Shown here: piece by piece, positions 40,838-49,129 of the stretch
Position numbering within the stretch: the first letter of the stretch is position 1
Layout of the letters: each line of letters begins with the position of its first letter
Assembly (NCBI RefSeq): GCF_001618385.1
Contig: NZ_BDCR01000003.1
Span: 186,001 to 250,000, forward strand
DNA from: Paludibacter jiangxiensis
GTDB lineage: Bacteria; Bacteroidota; Bacteroidia; Bacteroidales; Paludibacteraceae
DNA length: 64,000 bases
Direction of reading: 5' to 3'
The notes under the pieces: model-generated
The model's database searches: none
The model's input: the letters and a program-made list of their open reading frames with translations, nothing else
Told to the model about the DNA's origin: nothing
Translations under genes and position numbers: made by a program

Positions 40838-40985
40838 TAACCCAAATTCCGCAATAGCGGAATTTGCCCGAAGGGCTGACGAAAAATATTATTTTTGTCA
40901 GGGTTAACCCCGATATTTTTGCAGATAATCTGCAAAAATCGTCGATTAATCAATAGAAATTTTTCTATTGATTAATTTGGGTTTA
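40838..40985. repeat. Multi-hairpin array upstream of GH2
   Basis: Outer arms AACCCAAATT (40839-40848) and AATTTGGGTT (40974-40983) enclose successive stems: AAATTCCGC-AATA-GCGGAATTT (40844-40865), GCCC-GAA-GGGC (40866-40876), TGAC(g)AAAAAT-ATT-ATTTTTGTCA (40877-40900), the palindrome GGGTTAACCC (40901-40910), ATTTTTGCAGA-TAA-TCTGCAAAAAT (40915-40939) and a 15-bp stem ATTAATCAATAGAAA (40945-40959) with its complement (40962-40976). GTCGATT occurs at both 40831 and 40941. Confidence 0.85.
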
Positions 40986-41006
40986 ATAAATTATCCTGTA
41001 AATTTG
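40976..41006 (+). promoter_or_regulatory. Promoter of the GH2-GH94 operon
   Basis: TTTG (40976-40979), 19-bp spacer, TAAATTTG (40999-41006): a near-ideal Bacteroidetes promoter. The -33 box lies inside the right arm of the hairpin array. The leader to the GH2 ATG is ~80 nt. Confidence 0.75.
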
Positions 41007-41093
41007 AGTCTGAGAACAATGAATGTCCGGCTTTACCATAAACCGGATAATCGTCTCACAAACAAACATTTTACAAATTTATAATTCCATATT

Positions 41094-43502
41094 ATGAACA
41101 GATTTGTTAGTTTTTTCTCGGCCGCATTGATACTGACACTACTGTCGTGCAATGTTGTAAAAAATCCTCGTTTGACGGATAATTTCAATGACGGATGGAA
41201 ATTTCATCTGGGAGATACCATCGACCCGCAATCTCCTGAATTTAATGATCAGTCATGGCGAATGCTTACACTCCCGCACGACTGGAGCATTGAAGGTTCA
41301 TTCGACAAAAACAGCAAAGCCGGATACGGCGGTGGCTATCTGAACGGTGGTATCGGATGGTATCGCAAAACATTCATACTGGATAAAAACATATATCAGG
41401 ACAAGGATATTTTTATCGACTTCGACGGAGTATATTGCAACAGCGAAGTCTGGATAAACGGACATTATCTCGGAAAGCGTCCCAACGGCTATATCTCATT
41501 TCAATACGAACTGACCAAATACCTTAAACTGGGAAAACGCAATGTGATTGCCGTCAGGGTAGACAACTCGCACCAACCCAATTCGCGCTGGTACTCCGGC
41601 TGCGGTATTTATCGCAATGTTTGGCTGAACGCAGTATCTCCGGTTCATTTCAAACAATGGGGTATCGGCATCACTACTCCGAAAGTAACTCCGCAAAAAG
41701 CCACTATCAAAACTCAATTTCAGATCTCATTACCCGGGACCGATAGCAGCGCTGTCACCATTGAGGCGAAATTATACGACACCGAAGGCAAACTGGTTGC
41801 GCAAAACGGCAAAGTTGTCTCAAAAGACAAAAAATACAACACCACGCTCGAACTGATCGCGCCGCATCTTTGGAGTACTGAAGATCCCTATCTCTACAAG
41901 CTGGTTTCTCAATTGTATGTCAACAAAAAACTAACCGATCAGGTAACAACTCAGGTAGGAGTACGTTATTTTAATTTCGATGCAGACAATGGATTTTCAC
42001 TCAACGGCAAACCCCTGAAAATTGTGGGTGTTTGCAATCACCACGACTTAGGTTGTCTTGGTACGGCTGTCAATAAACGGGCAATCGAACGCCAGTTGGA
42101 AATTCTCAAAGCGATGGGCTGCAACGGTATCCGCACATCTCATAATCCTCCGGCTCCCGAATTGCTCGACCTTTGCGACAAAATGGGATTTGTAGTGATG
42201 GACGAGGCTTTCGACATGTGGGAAAAGAGCAAAACCACGTTCGATTATTCGCATGAATTCAAGAAATGGCATACACGCGATTTACAGGATCAGGTGTTGC
42301 GCGACCGCAATCACCCGAGCGTTGTTGTGTGGAGCGTGGGCAACGAAATTCCCGAACAGTGGAGGGATTCACTCAATGCGGGAGCCCGGATCATGAAAAA
42401 TTTGTGTTCTATTGTCCGTAGTATTGACACAACTCGTCCTATCGTCACGGCCAACAATGAACCGAATCCCAAAAATGCCATTATCAATAGCGGAGAAACC
42501 GATTTGATCGGCATCAATTACCACATCGAAAACTGGTTGAAATTCAAACAGGATTATCCGGGCAAAAAACTGATTGTTACCGAGTCGACCTCAGCATTGC
42601 AAACCCGCGGTTGGTACCAGATGCCTTCCGACAGCATCGCTCGCGTCCCCAAACGTTGGGACATCCCCTACTCGACACCTCACCATTTCTGCTCCGCTTA
42701 TGATAATTGCTCGGCTCCCTGGGGATCGACTCACGAAGAAACATGGAAGGTGGTGAAGGCTAATCCGTATGTTTCGGGTATGTTTGTCTGGACCGGTTTC
42801 GACTATATCGGGGAACCGACGCCTTACACATGGCCTTCGCGCAGTTCTTATTTCGGCATTGTCGATCTGGCGGGCTTCCCGAAGGATGTTTACTACATGT
42901 ATCAAAGCGAATGTACGACCAAAACCGTTTTGCACCTCTTCCCTCACTGGAACTGGAAGCCCGGGCAAACTGTCGACATGTGGGCTTATTACAACAACGC
43001 CGACGAGGTGGAATTATTCCTCAACGGTCGGTCATTGGGACGCCAACACAAAGTGGGCGATCAGTTACACGTTATGTGGAAAGTGCCGTTCGAAGCAGGA
43101 ACCCTGCGTGCCATATCTTACAAGCAAGGGCGACAGGTAGCGTCTACCGAAGTGAAAACCGCCGGAATTCCTAACCGCATCCGCCTGACAGCCGACCGCC
43201 GTAAAATTACCGCCGACGGCAGCGACCTTTCCTTTGTCACCATCGACATCGTGGATAAAGACGGAAATCTTGTTCCCGATGCCGACAATTTGGTTAAGTT
43301 CCAACTTGAGGGCCCGGGTAAAATTGCAGGTGTGGATAACGGCAGCCCAATCAGCATGGAGTCGTTCAAGGCCGACCATCGCAAGGCATTCAACGGCAAG
43401 GCTCTTTGTGTCGTCCAATCGAAAAAACGTAGCGGCATTATCCGTTTAACGGCAACATCGGCAGGATTGGCAACGGGAATCGTGGAAATAAGCAGTAAGT
43501 AA
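41094..43502 (+). CDS. GH2 beta-galactosidase-type lipoprotein
   Basis: An 802-residue glycosidase with a lipoprotein-like signal (FFSAALILTLLSCNVV). It has the GH2 sugar-binding domain (~25-190), an Ig-like domain, the TIM barrel with acid/base E418 (SVGNEIPEQW) and nucleophile E497 (IVTESTSA), and C-terminal DUF4982 and invasin/Ig-like domains. In this setting it probably removes terminal beta-galactose from xyloglucan side chains. Related GH2 members also act as beta-glucuronidases or mannosidases, so the sugar is an inference. It starts downstream of a strong promoter and a hairpin array and is followed at 42 bp by a GH94 gene. Confidence 0.9.
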   Translation: MNRFVSFFSAALILTLLSCNVVKNPRLTDNFNDGWKFHLGDTIDPQSPEFNDQSWRMLTLPHDWSIEGSFDKNSKAGYGGGYLNGGIGWYRKTFILDKNIYQDKDIFIDFDGVYCNSEVWINGHYLGKRPNGYISFQYELTKYLKLGKRNVIAVRVDNSHQPNSRWYSGCGIYRNVWLNAVSPVHFKQWGIGITTPKVTPQKATIKTQFQISLPGTDSSAVTIEAKLYDTEGKLVAQNGKVVSKDKKYNTTLELIAPHLWSTEDPYLYKLVSQLYVNKKLTDQVTTQVGVRYFNFDADNGFSLNGKPLKIVGVCNHHDLGCLGTAVNKRAIERQLEILKAMGCNGIRTSHNPPAPELLDLCDKMGFVVMDEAFDMWEKSKTTFDYSHEFKKWHTRDLQDQVLRDRNHPSVVVWSVGNEIPEQWRDSLNAGARIMKNLCSIVRSIDTTRPIVTANNEPNPKNAIINSGETDLIGINYHIENWLKFKQDYPGKKLIVTESTSALQTRGWYQMPSDSIARVPKRWDIPYSTPHHFCSAYDNCSAPWGSTHEETWKVVKANPYVSGMFVWTGFDYIGEPTPYTWPSRSSYFGIVDLAGFPKDVYYMYQSECTTKTVLHLFPHWNWKPGQTVDMWAYYNNADEVELFLNGRSLGRQHKVGDQLHVMWKVPFEAGTLRAISYKQGRQVASTEVKTAGIPNRIRLTADRRKITADGSDLSFVTIDIVDKDGNLVPDADNLVKFQLEGPGKIAGVDNGSPISMESFKADHRKAFNGKALCVVQSKKRSGIIRLTATSAGLATGIVEISSK

Positions 43503-43544
43503 AAAAACATCATTTATCAACAACTCTCATACTATCAAACAAAA

Positions 43545-45980
43545 ATGCAATTCGGACATTTCGACGACAGCCGACGTGAATACGTCATTACCAACCCACG
43601 CACGCCGTGGCCCTGGATTAATTATTTAGGCAACGAGGATTTTTTCAGTTTGGTTTCAAACACCGGCGGTGGCTATTCTTTTTACAAAGATGCCAAGTTC
43701 CGCCGTATAACCCGTTATCGCTACAACAATGTACCGATGGATAGCGGCGGTAAGTATTTCTACATCAACGACGGCGAGTCCATCTGGAGTCCCGGTTGGA
43801 AGCCCTGCAAAACGCCTCTCGACAGCTATGAATGCCGCCACGGGATGAATTACACCACCATAAAAGGCGTCAAAAACGGAGTGGAAGCCGAAGTGCTTTA
43901 CTTTGTGCCGCTGAAAACATGGGCTGAAGTTCAAAAACTCACGCTGCGCAATACCACTTCGGAAGTGAAAACATTGAAAGTATTTTCTTTCGTTGAATGG
44001 TGTTTGTGGAACGCGGCTACCGATATGGAAAACTTCCAGCGTAATTTCTCCACCGGCGAAGTAGAAATAGAAAACTCGGTGATTTATCACAAAACCGAAT
44101 ACAAAGAGCGTCGCAATCATTATGCTTATTATGCTGCCAACGTGGCTTTGAACGGCTTCGAGACTGACCGCGAAACATTCTTCGGACTGTACAACGGATT
44201 CGACGAACCGCAGACCGTACTCGAAGGTGCTCCGCGTAACTCGGTGGCTCACGGTTGGTCGCCCATTGCGTCTCACTACATCGAAGTGACTTTGCAACCT
44301 AGCGAGTCGAAAGATTTAGTGTTCGTTTTGGGCTATGTCGAAAATGAGGAAGAAGAAAAATGGGAAAGCAAAAACATCATCAATAAAACCAAAGCCAAAG
44401 CAACTATTGCACGCTTTGATACAGCCGAAAAAGTGGATGCTGCGCTGGCCGAACTGCGCGCTTACTGGGACAATCTGTTGAATGTGTTCAGAGTGAAAAC
44501 CGGTGAAGAAAAGCTGGATCGCATGGTGAACATCTGGAATCAGTACCAATGTATGATTACCTTCTGTTTCTCGCGCTCAGCGTCGTTCTTCGAAAGTGGC
44601 ATCGGTCGCGGGATGGGTTTCCGCGATTCCAATCAGGACTTGATCGGTTTTGTGCATCAAATTCCGGAACGCGCCCGCGAGCGCATCATCGACATTGCTT
44701 CTACCCAATTCCCCGACGGCGGTTGCTACCATCAATACCAACCATTGACAAAAAAAGGGAACAACGAAATTGGACAGGGCTTCAACGACGACCCGATGTG
44801 GTTGATTCTTGGTACCACGGCTTATATCAAAGAAACGGGTGATTTTTCTATATTGGACGAGCCGGTACCGTTTGACAATGTGCCCGGTTCTGAGGTATCG
44901 CTATTCGAGCACCTCATCGTGTCATTCGACCACGTGATTAATCATCTCGGTCCTCACGGATTACCACTAATCGGCCGTGCTGACTGGAACGACTGCCTAA
45001 ACCTGAATTGCTTCTCCAACGATCCGAACGAAAGTTTCCAAACCACAGAAAACAAAACTGAAGGTTCCAAAGCCGAAAGTTTGATGATTGCCGGATTGTT
45101 TGTTATTTACGGCAACGATTATGTGGAATTGTGCAAAAAATTAGGTAAAAACGAAGAAGCCGCCCGTGCGCAAATGCATGTGGACAAAATGGTGGAGGCT
45201 GTGAAGCAACACGGCTGGGATGGCGAATGGTTCCTGCGTGCTTATGACTATTTCGGCAACAAAATCGGCTCGAACGAAAATGAAGAGGGTAAAATTTTTA
45301 TCGAATCGAACGGATGGTGTACCATGGCCGGTATCGGTCTCGAAGATGGTCTGGTAACCAAAGCACTCGACTCGGTAAAAGAACGCCTCGACTGCGAACA
45401 TGGCATTGTACTCAACAATCCGGCATTCTCAAAATACTATATCGAATACGGCGAAATATCCAGTTATCCGGAAGGTTACAAAGAAAACGCCGGCATCTTC
45501 TGCCACAACAATCCGTGGATCATCATTGGTGAAACCGTGCAGGGACGAGGCGACCGTGCGTGGAAATATTTCCGCAAAATCTGTCCGTCGTACACCGAGC
45601 ATATCAGCGACCTGCACAAGGTAGAACCTTACGTTTATGCCCAGATGATAGCCGGTAAAGATGCCTTCAAGCCCGGCGAAGCCAAAAACTCGTGGCTTAC
45701 AGGTACGGCAGCATGGAATTTTTACGCTATTTCGCAATACATTCTCGGTATTCAGCCCACATACGACGGCCTGCGCATCGATCCGTGTATCCCTGCCGAA
45801 TGGGACGAATACAGCGTCACCCGCCAGTTCCGCGGTGCAACCTACGAAATCACGGTAAAAAATCCGAACGGAAATATGAAGGGAGTGAAATCGCTTGTCA
45901 TCGATGGAAAAGCTGTTTCTGGTAACATAGTTCCTGTGATACCGGCAGGCACTGTCTGCAAGATAGAAGTAACGCTTTAA
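43545..45980 (+). CDS. GH94 cellobiose/cellodextrin-type phosphorylase
   Basis: An 811-residue cytoplasmic enzyme (no signal peptide) of the GH94 family. It has the N-terminal beta-sandwich, an (alpha/alpha)6 domain with [14 protein letters not shown] (~357-370), [19 protein letters not shown] and [13 protein letters not shown], whose D483 matches the general acid of family enzymes. It would split cellobiose with phosphate into glucose and glucose-1-phosphate, saving ATP, as expected for a fermentative organism. Chitobiose or longer cellodextrins are possible alternatives. It follows GH2 by 42 bp and is probably in its operon. No transporter for the disaccharide is nearby. Confidence 0.93.
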   Translation: MQFGHFDDSRREYVITNPRTPWPWINYLGNEDFFSLVSNTGGGYSFYKDAKFRRITRYRYNNVPMDSGGKYFYINDGESIWSPGWKPCKTPLDSYECRHGMNYTTIKGVKNGVEAEVLYFVPLKTWAEVQKLTLRNTTSEVKTLKVFSFVEWCLWNAATDMENFQRNFSTGEVEIENSVIYHKTEYKERRNHYAYYAANVALNGFETDRETFFGLYNGFDEPQTVLEGAPRNSVAHGWSPIASHYIEVTLQPSESKDLVFVLGYVENEEEEKWESKNIINKTKAKATIARFDTAEKVDAALAELRAYWDNLLNVFRVKTGEEKLDRMVNIWNQYQCMITFCFSRSASFFESGIGRGMGFRDSNQDLIGFVHQIPERARERIIDIASTQFPDGGCYHQYQPLTKKGNNEIGQGFNDDPMWLILGTTAYIKETGDFSILDEPVPFDNVPGSEVSLFEHLIVSFDHVINHLGPHGLPLIGRADWNDCLNLNCFSNDPNESFQTTENKTEGSKAESLMIAGLFVIYGNDYVELCKKLGKNEEAARAQMHVDKMVEAVKQHGWDGEWFLRAYDYFGNKIGSNENEEGKIFIESNGWCTMAGIGLEDGLVTKALDSVKERLDCEHGIVLNNPAFSKYYIEYGEISSYPEGYKENAGIFCHNNPWIIIGETVQGRGDRAWKYFRKICPSYTEHISDLHKVEPYVYAQMIAGKDAFKPGEAKNSWLTGTAAWNFYAISQYILGIQPTYDGLRIDPCIPAEWDEYSVTRQFRGATYEITVKNPNGNMKGVKSLVIDGKAVSGNIVPVIPAGTVCKIEVTL

Positions 45981-45986
45981 TGCTAA

Positions 45987-46025
45987 TTTCTTTCAGGTTT
46001 CCCAGTGAGAGAAACCTGAAAGAAA
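45987..46025 (+). other. 15-bp perfect hairpin after GH94
   Basis: TTTCTTTCAGGTTTC (45987-46001) and GAAACCTGAAAGAAA (46011-46025) with a 9-nt loop, directly after the stop. There is no T-run, so it may protect the 3' end of the transcript. Confidence 0.6.
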
Positions 46026-46107
46026 AAGGCTAATGAGTATCTAATATTTTACCTAATGTGTAAGGAAGAAAGATGAAAGCAAATACCATCGAAGTTAAAT
46101 TTTGATT

Positions 46108-46297
46108 ATAGGGGCGTTAGCCCTGACTTCTTGGTAGAACATAATAGTAAATGAATACAGAGGAGCGTAGCTCTGATTTCTTCTTTACACCAGAGTCAAA
46201 ATACACATGTTATTTCCATTCAGACGTCAGGGCTATGCCCCTCTCCTTTGTTCTTCTGTAGATTTTCTACCAAGACAATAGGGCTACCCCCCTGATA
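46108..46297. repeat. GGGC-GTTA-GCCC hairpin repeats, four copies, two in each orientation
   Basis: Plus-strand copies: GGGGCGTTAGCCCTGACTTC (46111-46130) and GGAGCGTAGCTCTGATTTC (46162-46180). Inverted copies lie around 46226-46247 (GTCAGGGCTATGCCCCTC) and 46279-46296 (TAGGGCTACCCCCCTGAT). CTTGGTAGAA occurs in both orientations. The rest of the 45981-46639 gap is non-coding. Confidence 0.7.
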
Positions 46298-46566
46298 TTT
46301 GAGAAAAAACAATCTGGAATAATCGGTCTAAATCTGATAGTCGTCAAGGCTAAAACTTCACATGGTATATTTAAGCCAAGCTGTTTTTCTATTGATATGG
46401 ATGTACTTTGTGCAAACATCATTGCCTGATGTAATTGGCCCTGATCGTTCTGTAGAATAACATCAAATTACCAACTCACTAAAAACCAACCACATTTATT
46501 TTCTCTCAACGACTTTTGTAGAGTATTAATAGAGGGGTTTCATTTCTGTTGACAGATAAAATCTGA

Positions 46567-46574
46567 TATTTTTG
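46567..46574 (+). promoter_or_regulatory. -7 promoter element of the first GH3 gene
   Basis: TATTTTTG (TAnnTTTG), with a partial -33 match TTTC 20 bp upstream (46543-46546). It lies 65 bp before the ATG. Confidence 0.55.
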
Positions 46575-46639
46575 TATCCGATTTTCAGTAAGAAAATTCC
46601 AACAGAACCAATGAAACTAATTCAGAAAACACAAAACAA

Positions 46640-48973
46640 ATGAGACACAAAAATTTATTACTCAGTGCCGGCATTTTTATCTTCGGAGCAATATCATTGA
46701 GTTTTATTCCAGTCAAAGAGGTTTCTCCCTACGAATCTCAGATCTCGAAAATAATGTCGAAGATGACATTGGAACAAAAAGTAGGACAAATGGCTCAATT
46801 CAGTGTTGATGCCGTACTGAAAAGCAAAATACCCGGAGTTCCCGATTTTCCTGTCGAAGTAGATATTGACAAAGTAACTCACATTTTGGGAGACCTGAAA
46901 GCCGGTTCGTTACTGAATACACCGGCCGGTATTGCCCAAAACACTGCCACATGGGATAAACTGAACAATCAATTGCAGGAAATAGCAATGAAAGCGAATG
47001 GCATTCCTATGATTTTCGGCGTTGATGCCATTCACGGAGCCAACTATACAGAAGGTTCGGTACTTTTTCCGCAGGAAATCGCGATGGCTGCCACGTTTAA
47101 CCGACAACTGGTGTACGAAGGGGCAAAAGTGAGCGCTTACGAAGTTCGTGCCAGCATTACTCCGTGGAACTTCTCTCCTGTACTCGACATGGGACGTAAC
47201 CCCAACTGGTCGCGTATCTGGGAAACCTACGGTGAAGATCCATTCCTCACATCCGAACTGGGTGTCGCCTGCATAAAAGGCTATCAGGGCAACGATCCGA
47301 ACCACGTTGGCATGTACAATGTGGCCGCCTGCCTGAAACATTTTATGGGCTACGGTGTTCCGGTCAGCGGACAGGATCGTACTCCGGCGCTGATTCCTGA
47401 AAACGAGCTGCGCGAACGCCACCTGAAACCGTATGCCGCTACCATTAAAGCAGGAGCATTGTCTGTGATGGTAAATTCGGCCATTATCAACGGAGAACCG
47501 GTTCATGCAAGCCATCACATTCTCACCGACATTCTGAAAGATGAGCTCAAATTCGATGGCGTGGTGGTAACCGACTGGCAGGACATCAACAACCTTTACA
47601 AACGCGACCGGATTGCCTCCAGCGACAAAGAAGCGATTATGATTTCTATCAATGCCGGTGTCGATATGGCAATGATTCCTTACGACGAAAATTATTGCAA
47701 AGATTTGGTGGCACTGGTGAAAGAAAACAAAGTGTCGATGAGCCGTATCGACGATGCCGTCCGTCGTATTCTGCGTATGAAATACCGCTTAGGCTTGTTC
47801 AGTAAACCGACATGGAAAAGTACGGACTATACAAACTTCGGATCAGCTCAAAGTCAGCAACTGGCAAAATCATCTGCTGACGAAGCAATTACTCTACTGA
47901 AAAACAAAAACTATTTATTGCCACTGCAGAAGGCTTACCGCATTTTGGTGACAGGACCGAATGCAGATACAAAGCGCAGTCTGAATGGTGGTTGGAGCCG
48001 CAACTGGCAGGGAGACAAGACTCCGGAACATGAAAAAGCAGGTGCTACCATTCTGGAAGCCTTGCAACAAAAAGCCGGCAAAGATCATGTGGTATACGAA
48101 CCCGGAGTGACTTACAACGAGAAAGGCAAATACTACGACGAAAATAGCCCCGAAATAGACAAAGCTGTTGCTGCTGCAAAAGGTTGCGATGTTATCGTGG
48201 CTTGTATCGGCGAGAATTCTTACTGCGAAACACCGGGTAATCTCACGTCTCTGGAGATGTCGAAAAATCAACAAGCTTTGATTAGTGAACTTGCCAAAAC
48301 CGGCAAACCCATAGTTTTGATCCTCAACGAAGGCCGTCCTCGAATATTTTCCGATATCGAACCGCTCGCAAACGCCGTTGTTCATACCTATTTGCCAGGC
48401 AGCTACGGCAGCCTGTCGTTGGCCGATATTCTGTATGGCGATGTCAATCCTTCGGGAAAATTACCTTACACCTATCCGAAATATACCAACCTGCTGACTA
48501 CTTACGACTATAAACCGTCGGAAAATCGTGAGGTAATGGAAGGAGCCTATAACTACGATGCCAACAACGCTGTACAATATCCGTTCGGCTTCGGGTTGAG
48601 TTATACCTCTTTCGAATATTCGAACCTAAAAATCAACAAGGCTCACTTCAACGCAAACGACGAACTTGAATTTACCGTCACTGTAAAAAATACTGGTAAA
48701 ATAGCAGGTAAAGAGGCAGTCTTGTTATTTGTTTCCGACGATGTAGCATCGCTTACACCCGACAACAAACGCCTGCGTGCATTCGAGAAAGTAAGTCTGC
48801 TTGCGGGAGAGACAAAAACGATCACCTTAAAGGTACCTGCATCCGAACTTGCTTTTGTAGGACTCGACAACAAATGGCGTTTAGAAGCCGGTAGTTTCAC
48901 CGTCCGTTGCGGAAATCAAAAATTATCCATCAATGCTGATGAAACAAAGGTTTGGGAGAGCTACTTAAAATAA
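46640..48973 (+). CDS. GH3 beta-glucosidase (1)
   Basis: A 777-residue exported GH3 enzyme (signal-like LLLSAGIFIFGAISLSF). Three parts are seen: a TIM-like domain (~40-380) with MIFGVDAIHGANYTEGSVLF, YGEDPFLTSELGVACIKGYQG (split in family alignments) and the nucleophile in VVVTDWQDIN (D312); an alpha/beta sandwich (~410-640) with CIGENSYCETPGNLTSLEM; and a C-terminal fibronectin-III-like domain (~680-777). It should release glucose from cello- or xyloglucan oligosaccharides in the periplasm. It has its own promoter after a 659-bp repeat-rich gap. A second GH3 gene follows after 156 bp. Confidence 0.93.
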   Translation: MRHKNLLLSAGIFIFGAISLSFIPVKEVSPYESQISKIMSKMTLEQKVGQMAQFSVDAVLKSKIPGVPDFPVEVDIDKVTHILGDLKAGSLLNTPAGIAQNTATWDKLNNQLQEIAMKANGIPMIFGVDAIHGANYTEGSVLFPQEIAMAATFNRQLVYEGAKVSAYEVRASITPWNFSPVLDMGRNPNWSRIWETYGEDPFLTSELGVACIKGYQGNDPNHVGMYNVAACLKHFMGYGVPVSGQDRTPALIPENELRERHLKPYAATIKAGALSVMVNSAIINGEPVHASHHILTDILKDELKFDGVVVTDWQDINNLYKRDRIASSDKEAIMISINAGVDMAMIPYDENYCKDLVALVKENKVSMSRIDDAVRRILRMKYRLGLFSKPTWKSTDYTNFGSAQSQQLAKSSADEAITLLKNKNYLLPLQKAYRILVTGPNADTKRSLNGGWSRNWQGDKTPEHEKAGATILEALQQKAGKDHVVYEPGVTYNEKGKYYDENSPEIDKAVAAAKGCDVIVACIGENSYCETPGNLTSLEMSKNQQALISELAKTGKPIVLILNEGRPRIFSDIEPLANAVVHTYLPGSYGSLSLADILYGDVNPSGKLPYTYPKYTNLLTTYDYKPSENREVMEGAYNYDANNAVQYPFGFGLSYTSFEYSNLKINKAHFNANDELEFTVTVKNTGKIAGKEAVLLFVSDDVASLTPDNKRLRAFEKVSLLAGETKTITLKVPASELAFVGLDNKWRLEAGSFTVRCGNQKLSINADETKVWESYLK

Positions 48974-49028
48974 CACACCAATTATTTGCCATTTAACAAC
49001 AAAAACATTCAAATTCTCATATTAGTTC

Positions 49029-49101
49029 ATGAAACGCCCATGACAAAATCTATTGCTTTCGACATACAAAGGAACAATTACATTTTGTCATGAAGTTTCA
49101 T
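49029..49101 (+). promoter_or_regulatory. Long inverted repeat before the second GH3 gene
   Basis: ATGAAAC-GCC-CATGACAAAAT (49029-49049) is mirrored by ATTTTGTCATG-AA-GTTTCAT (49082-49101), separated by 32 bp. It could be an operator pair or a leader hairpin. There is no T-run. Confidence 0.5.
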
Positions 49102-49129
49102 CTGATCCTTAAAAGTAAATCATAAACAG

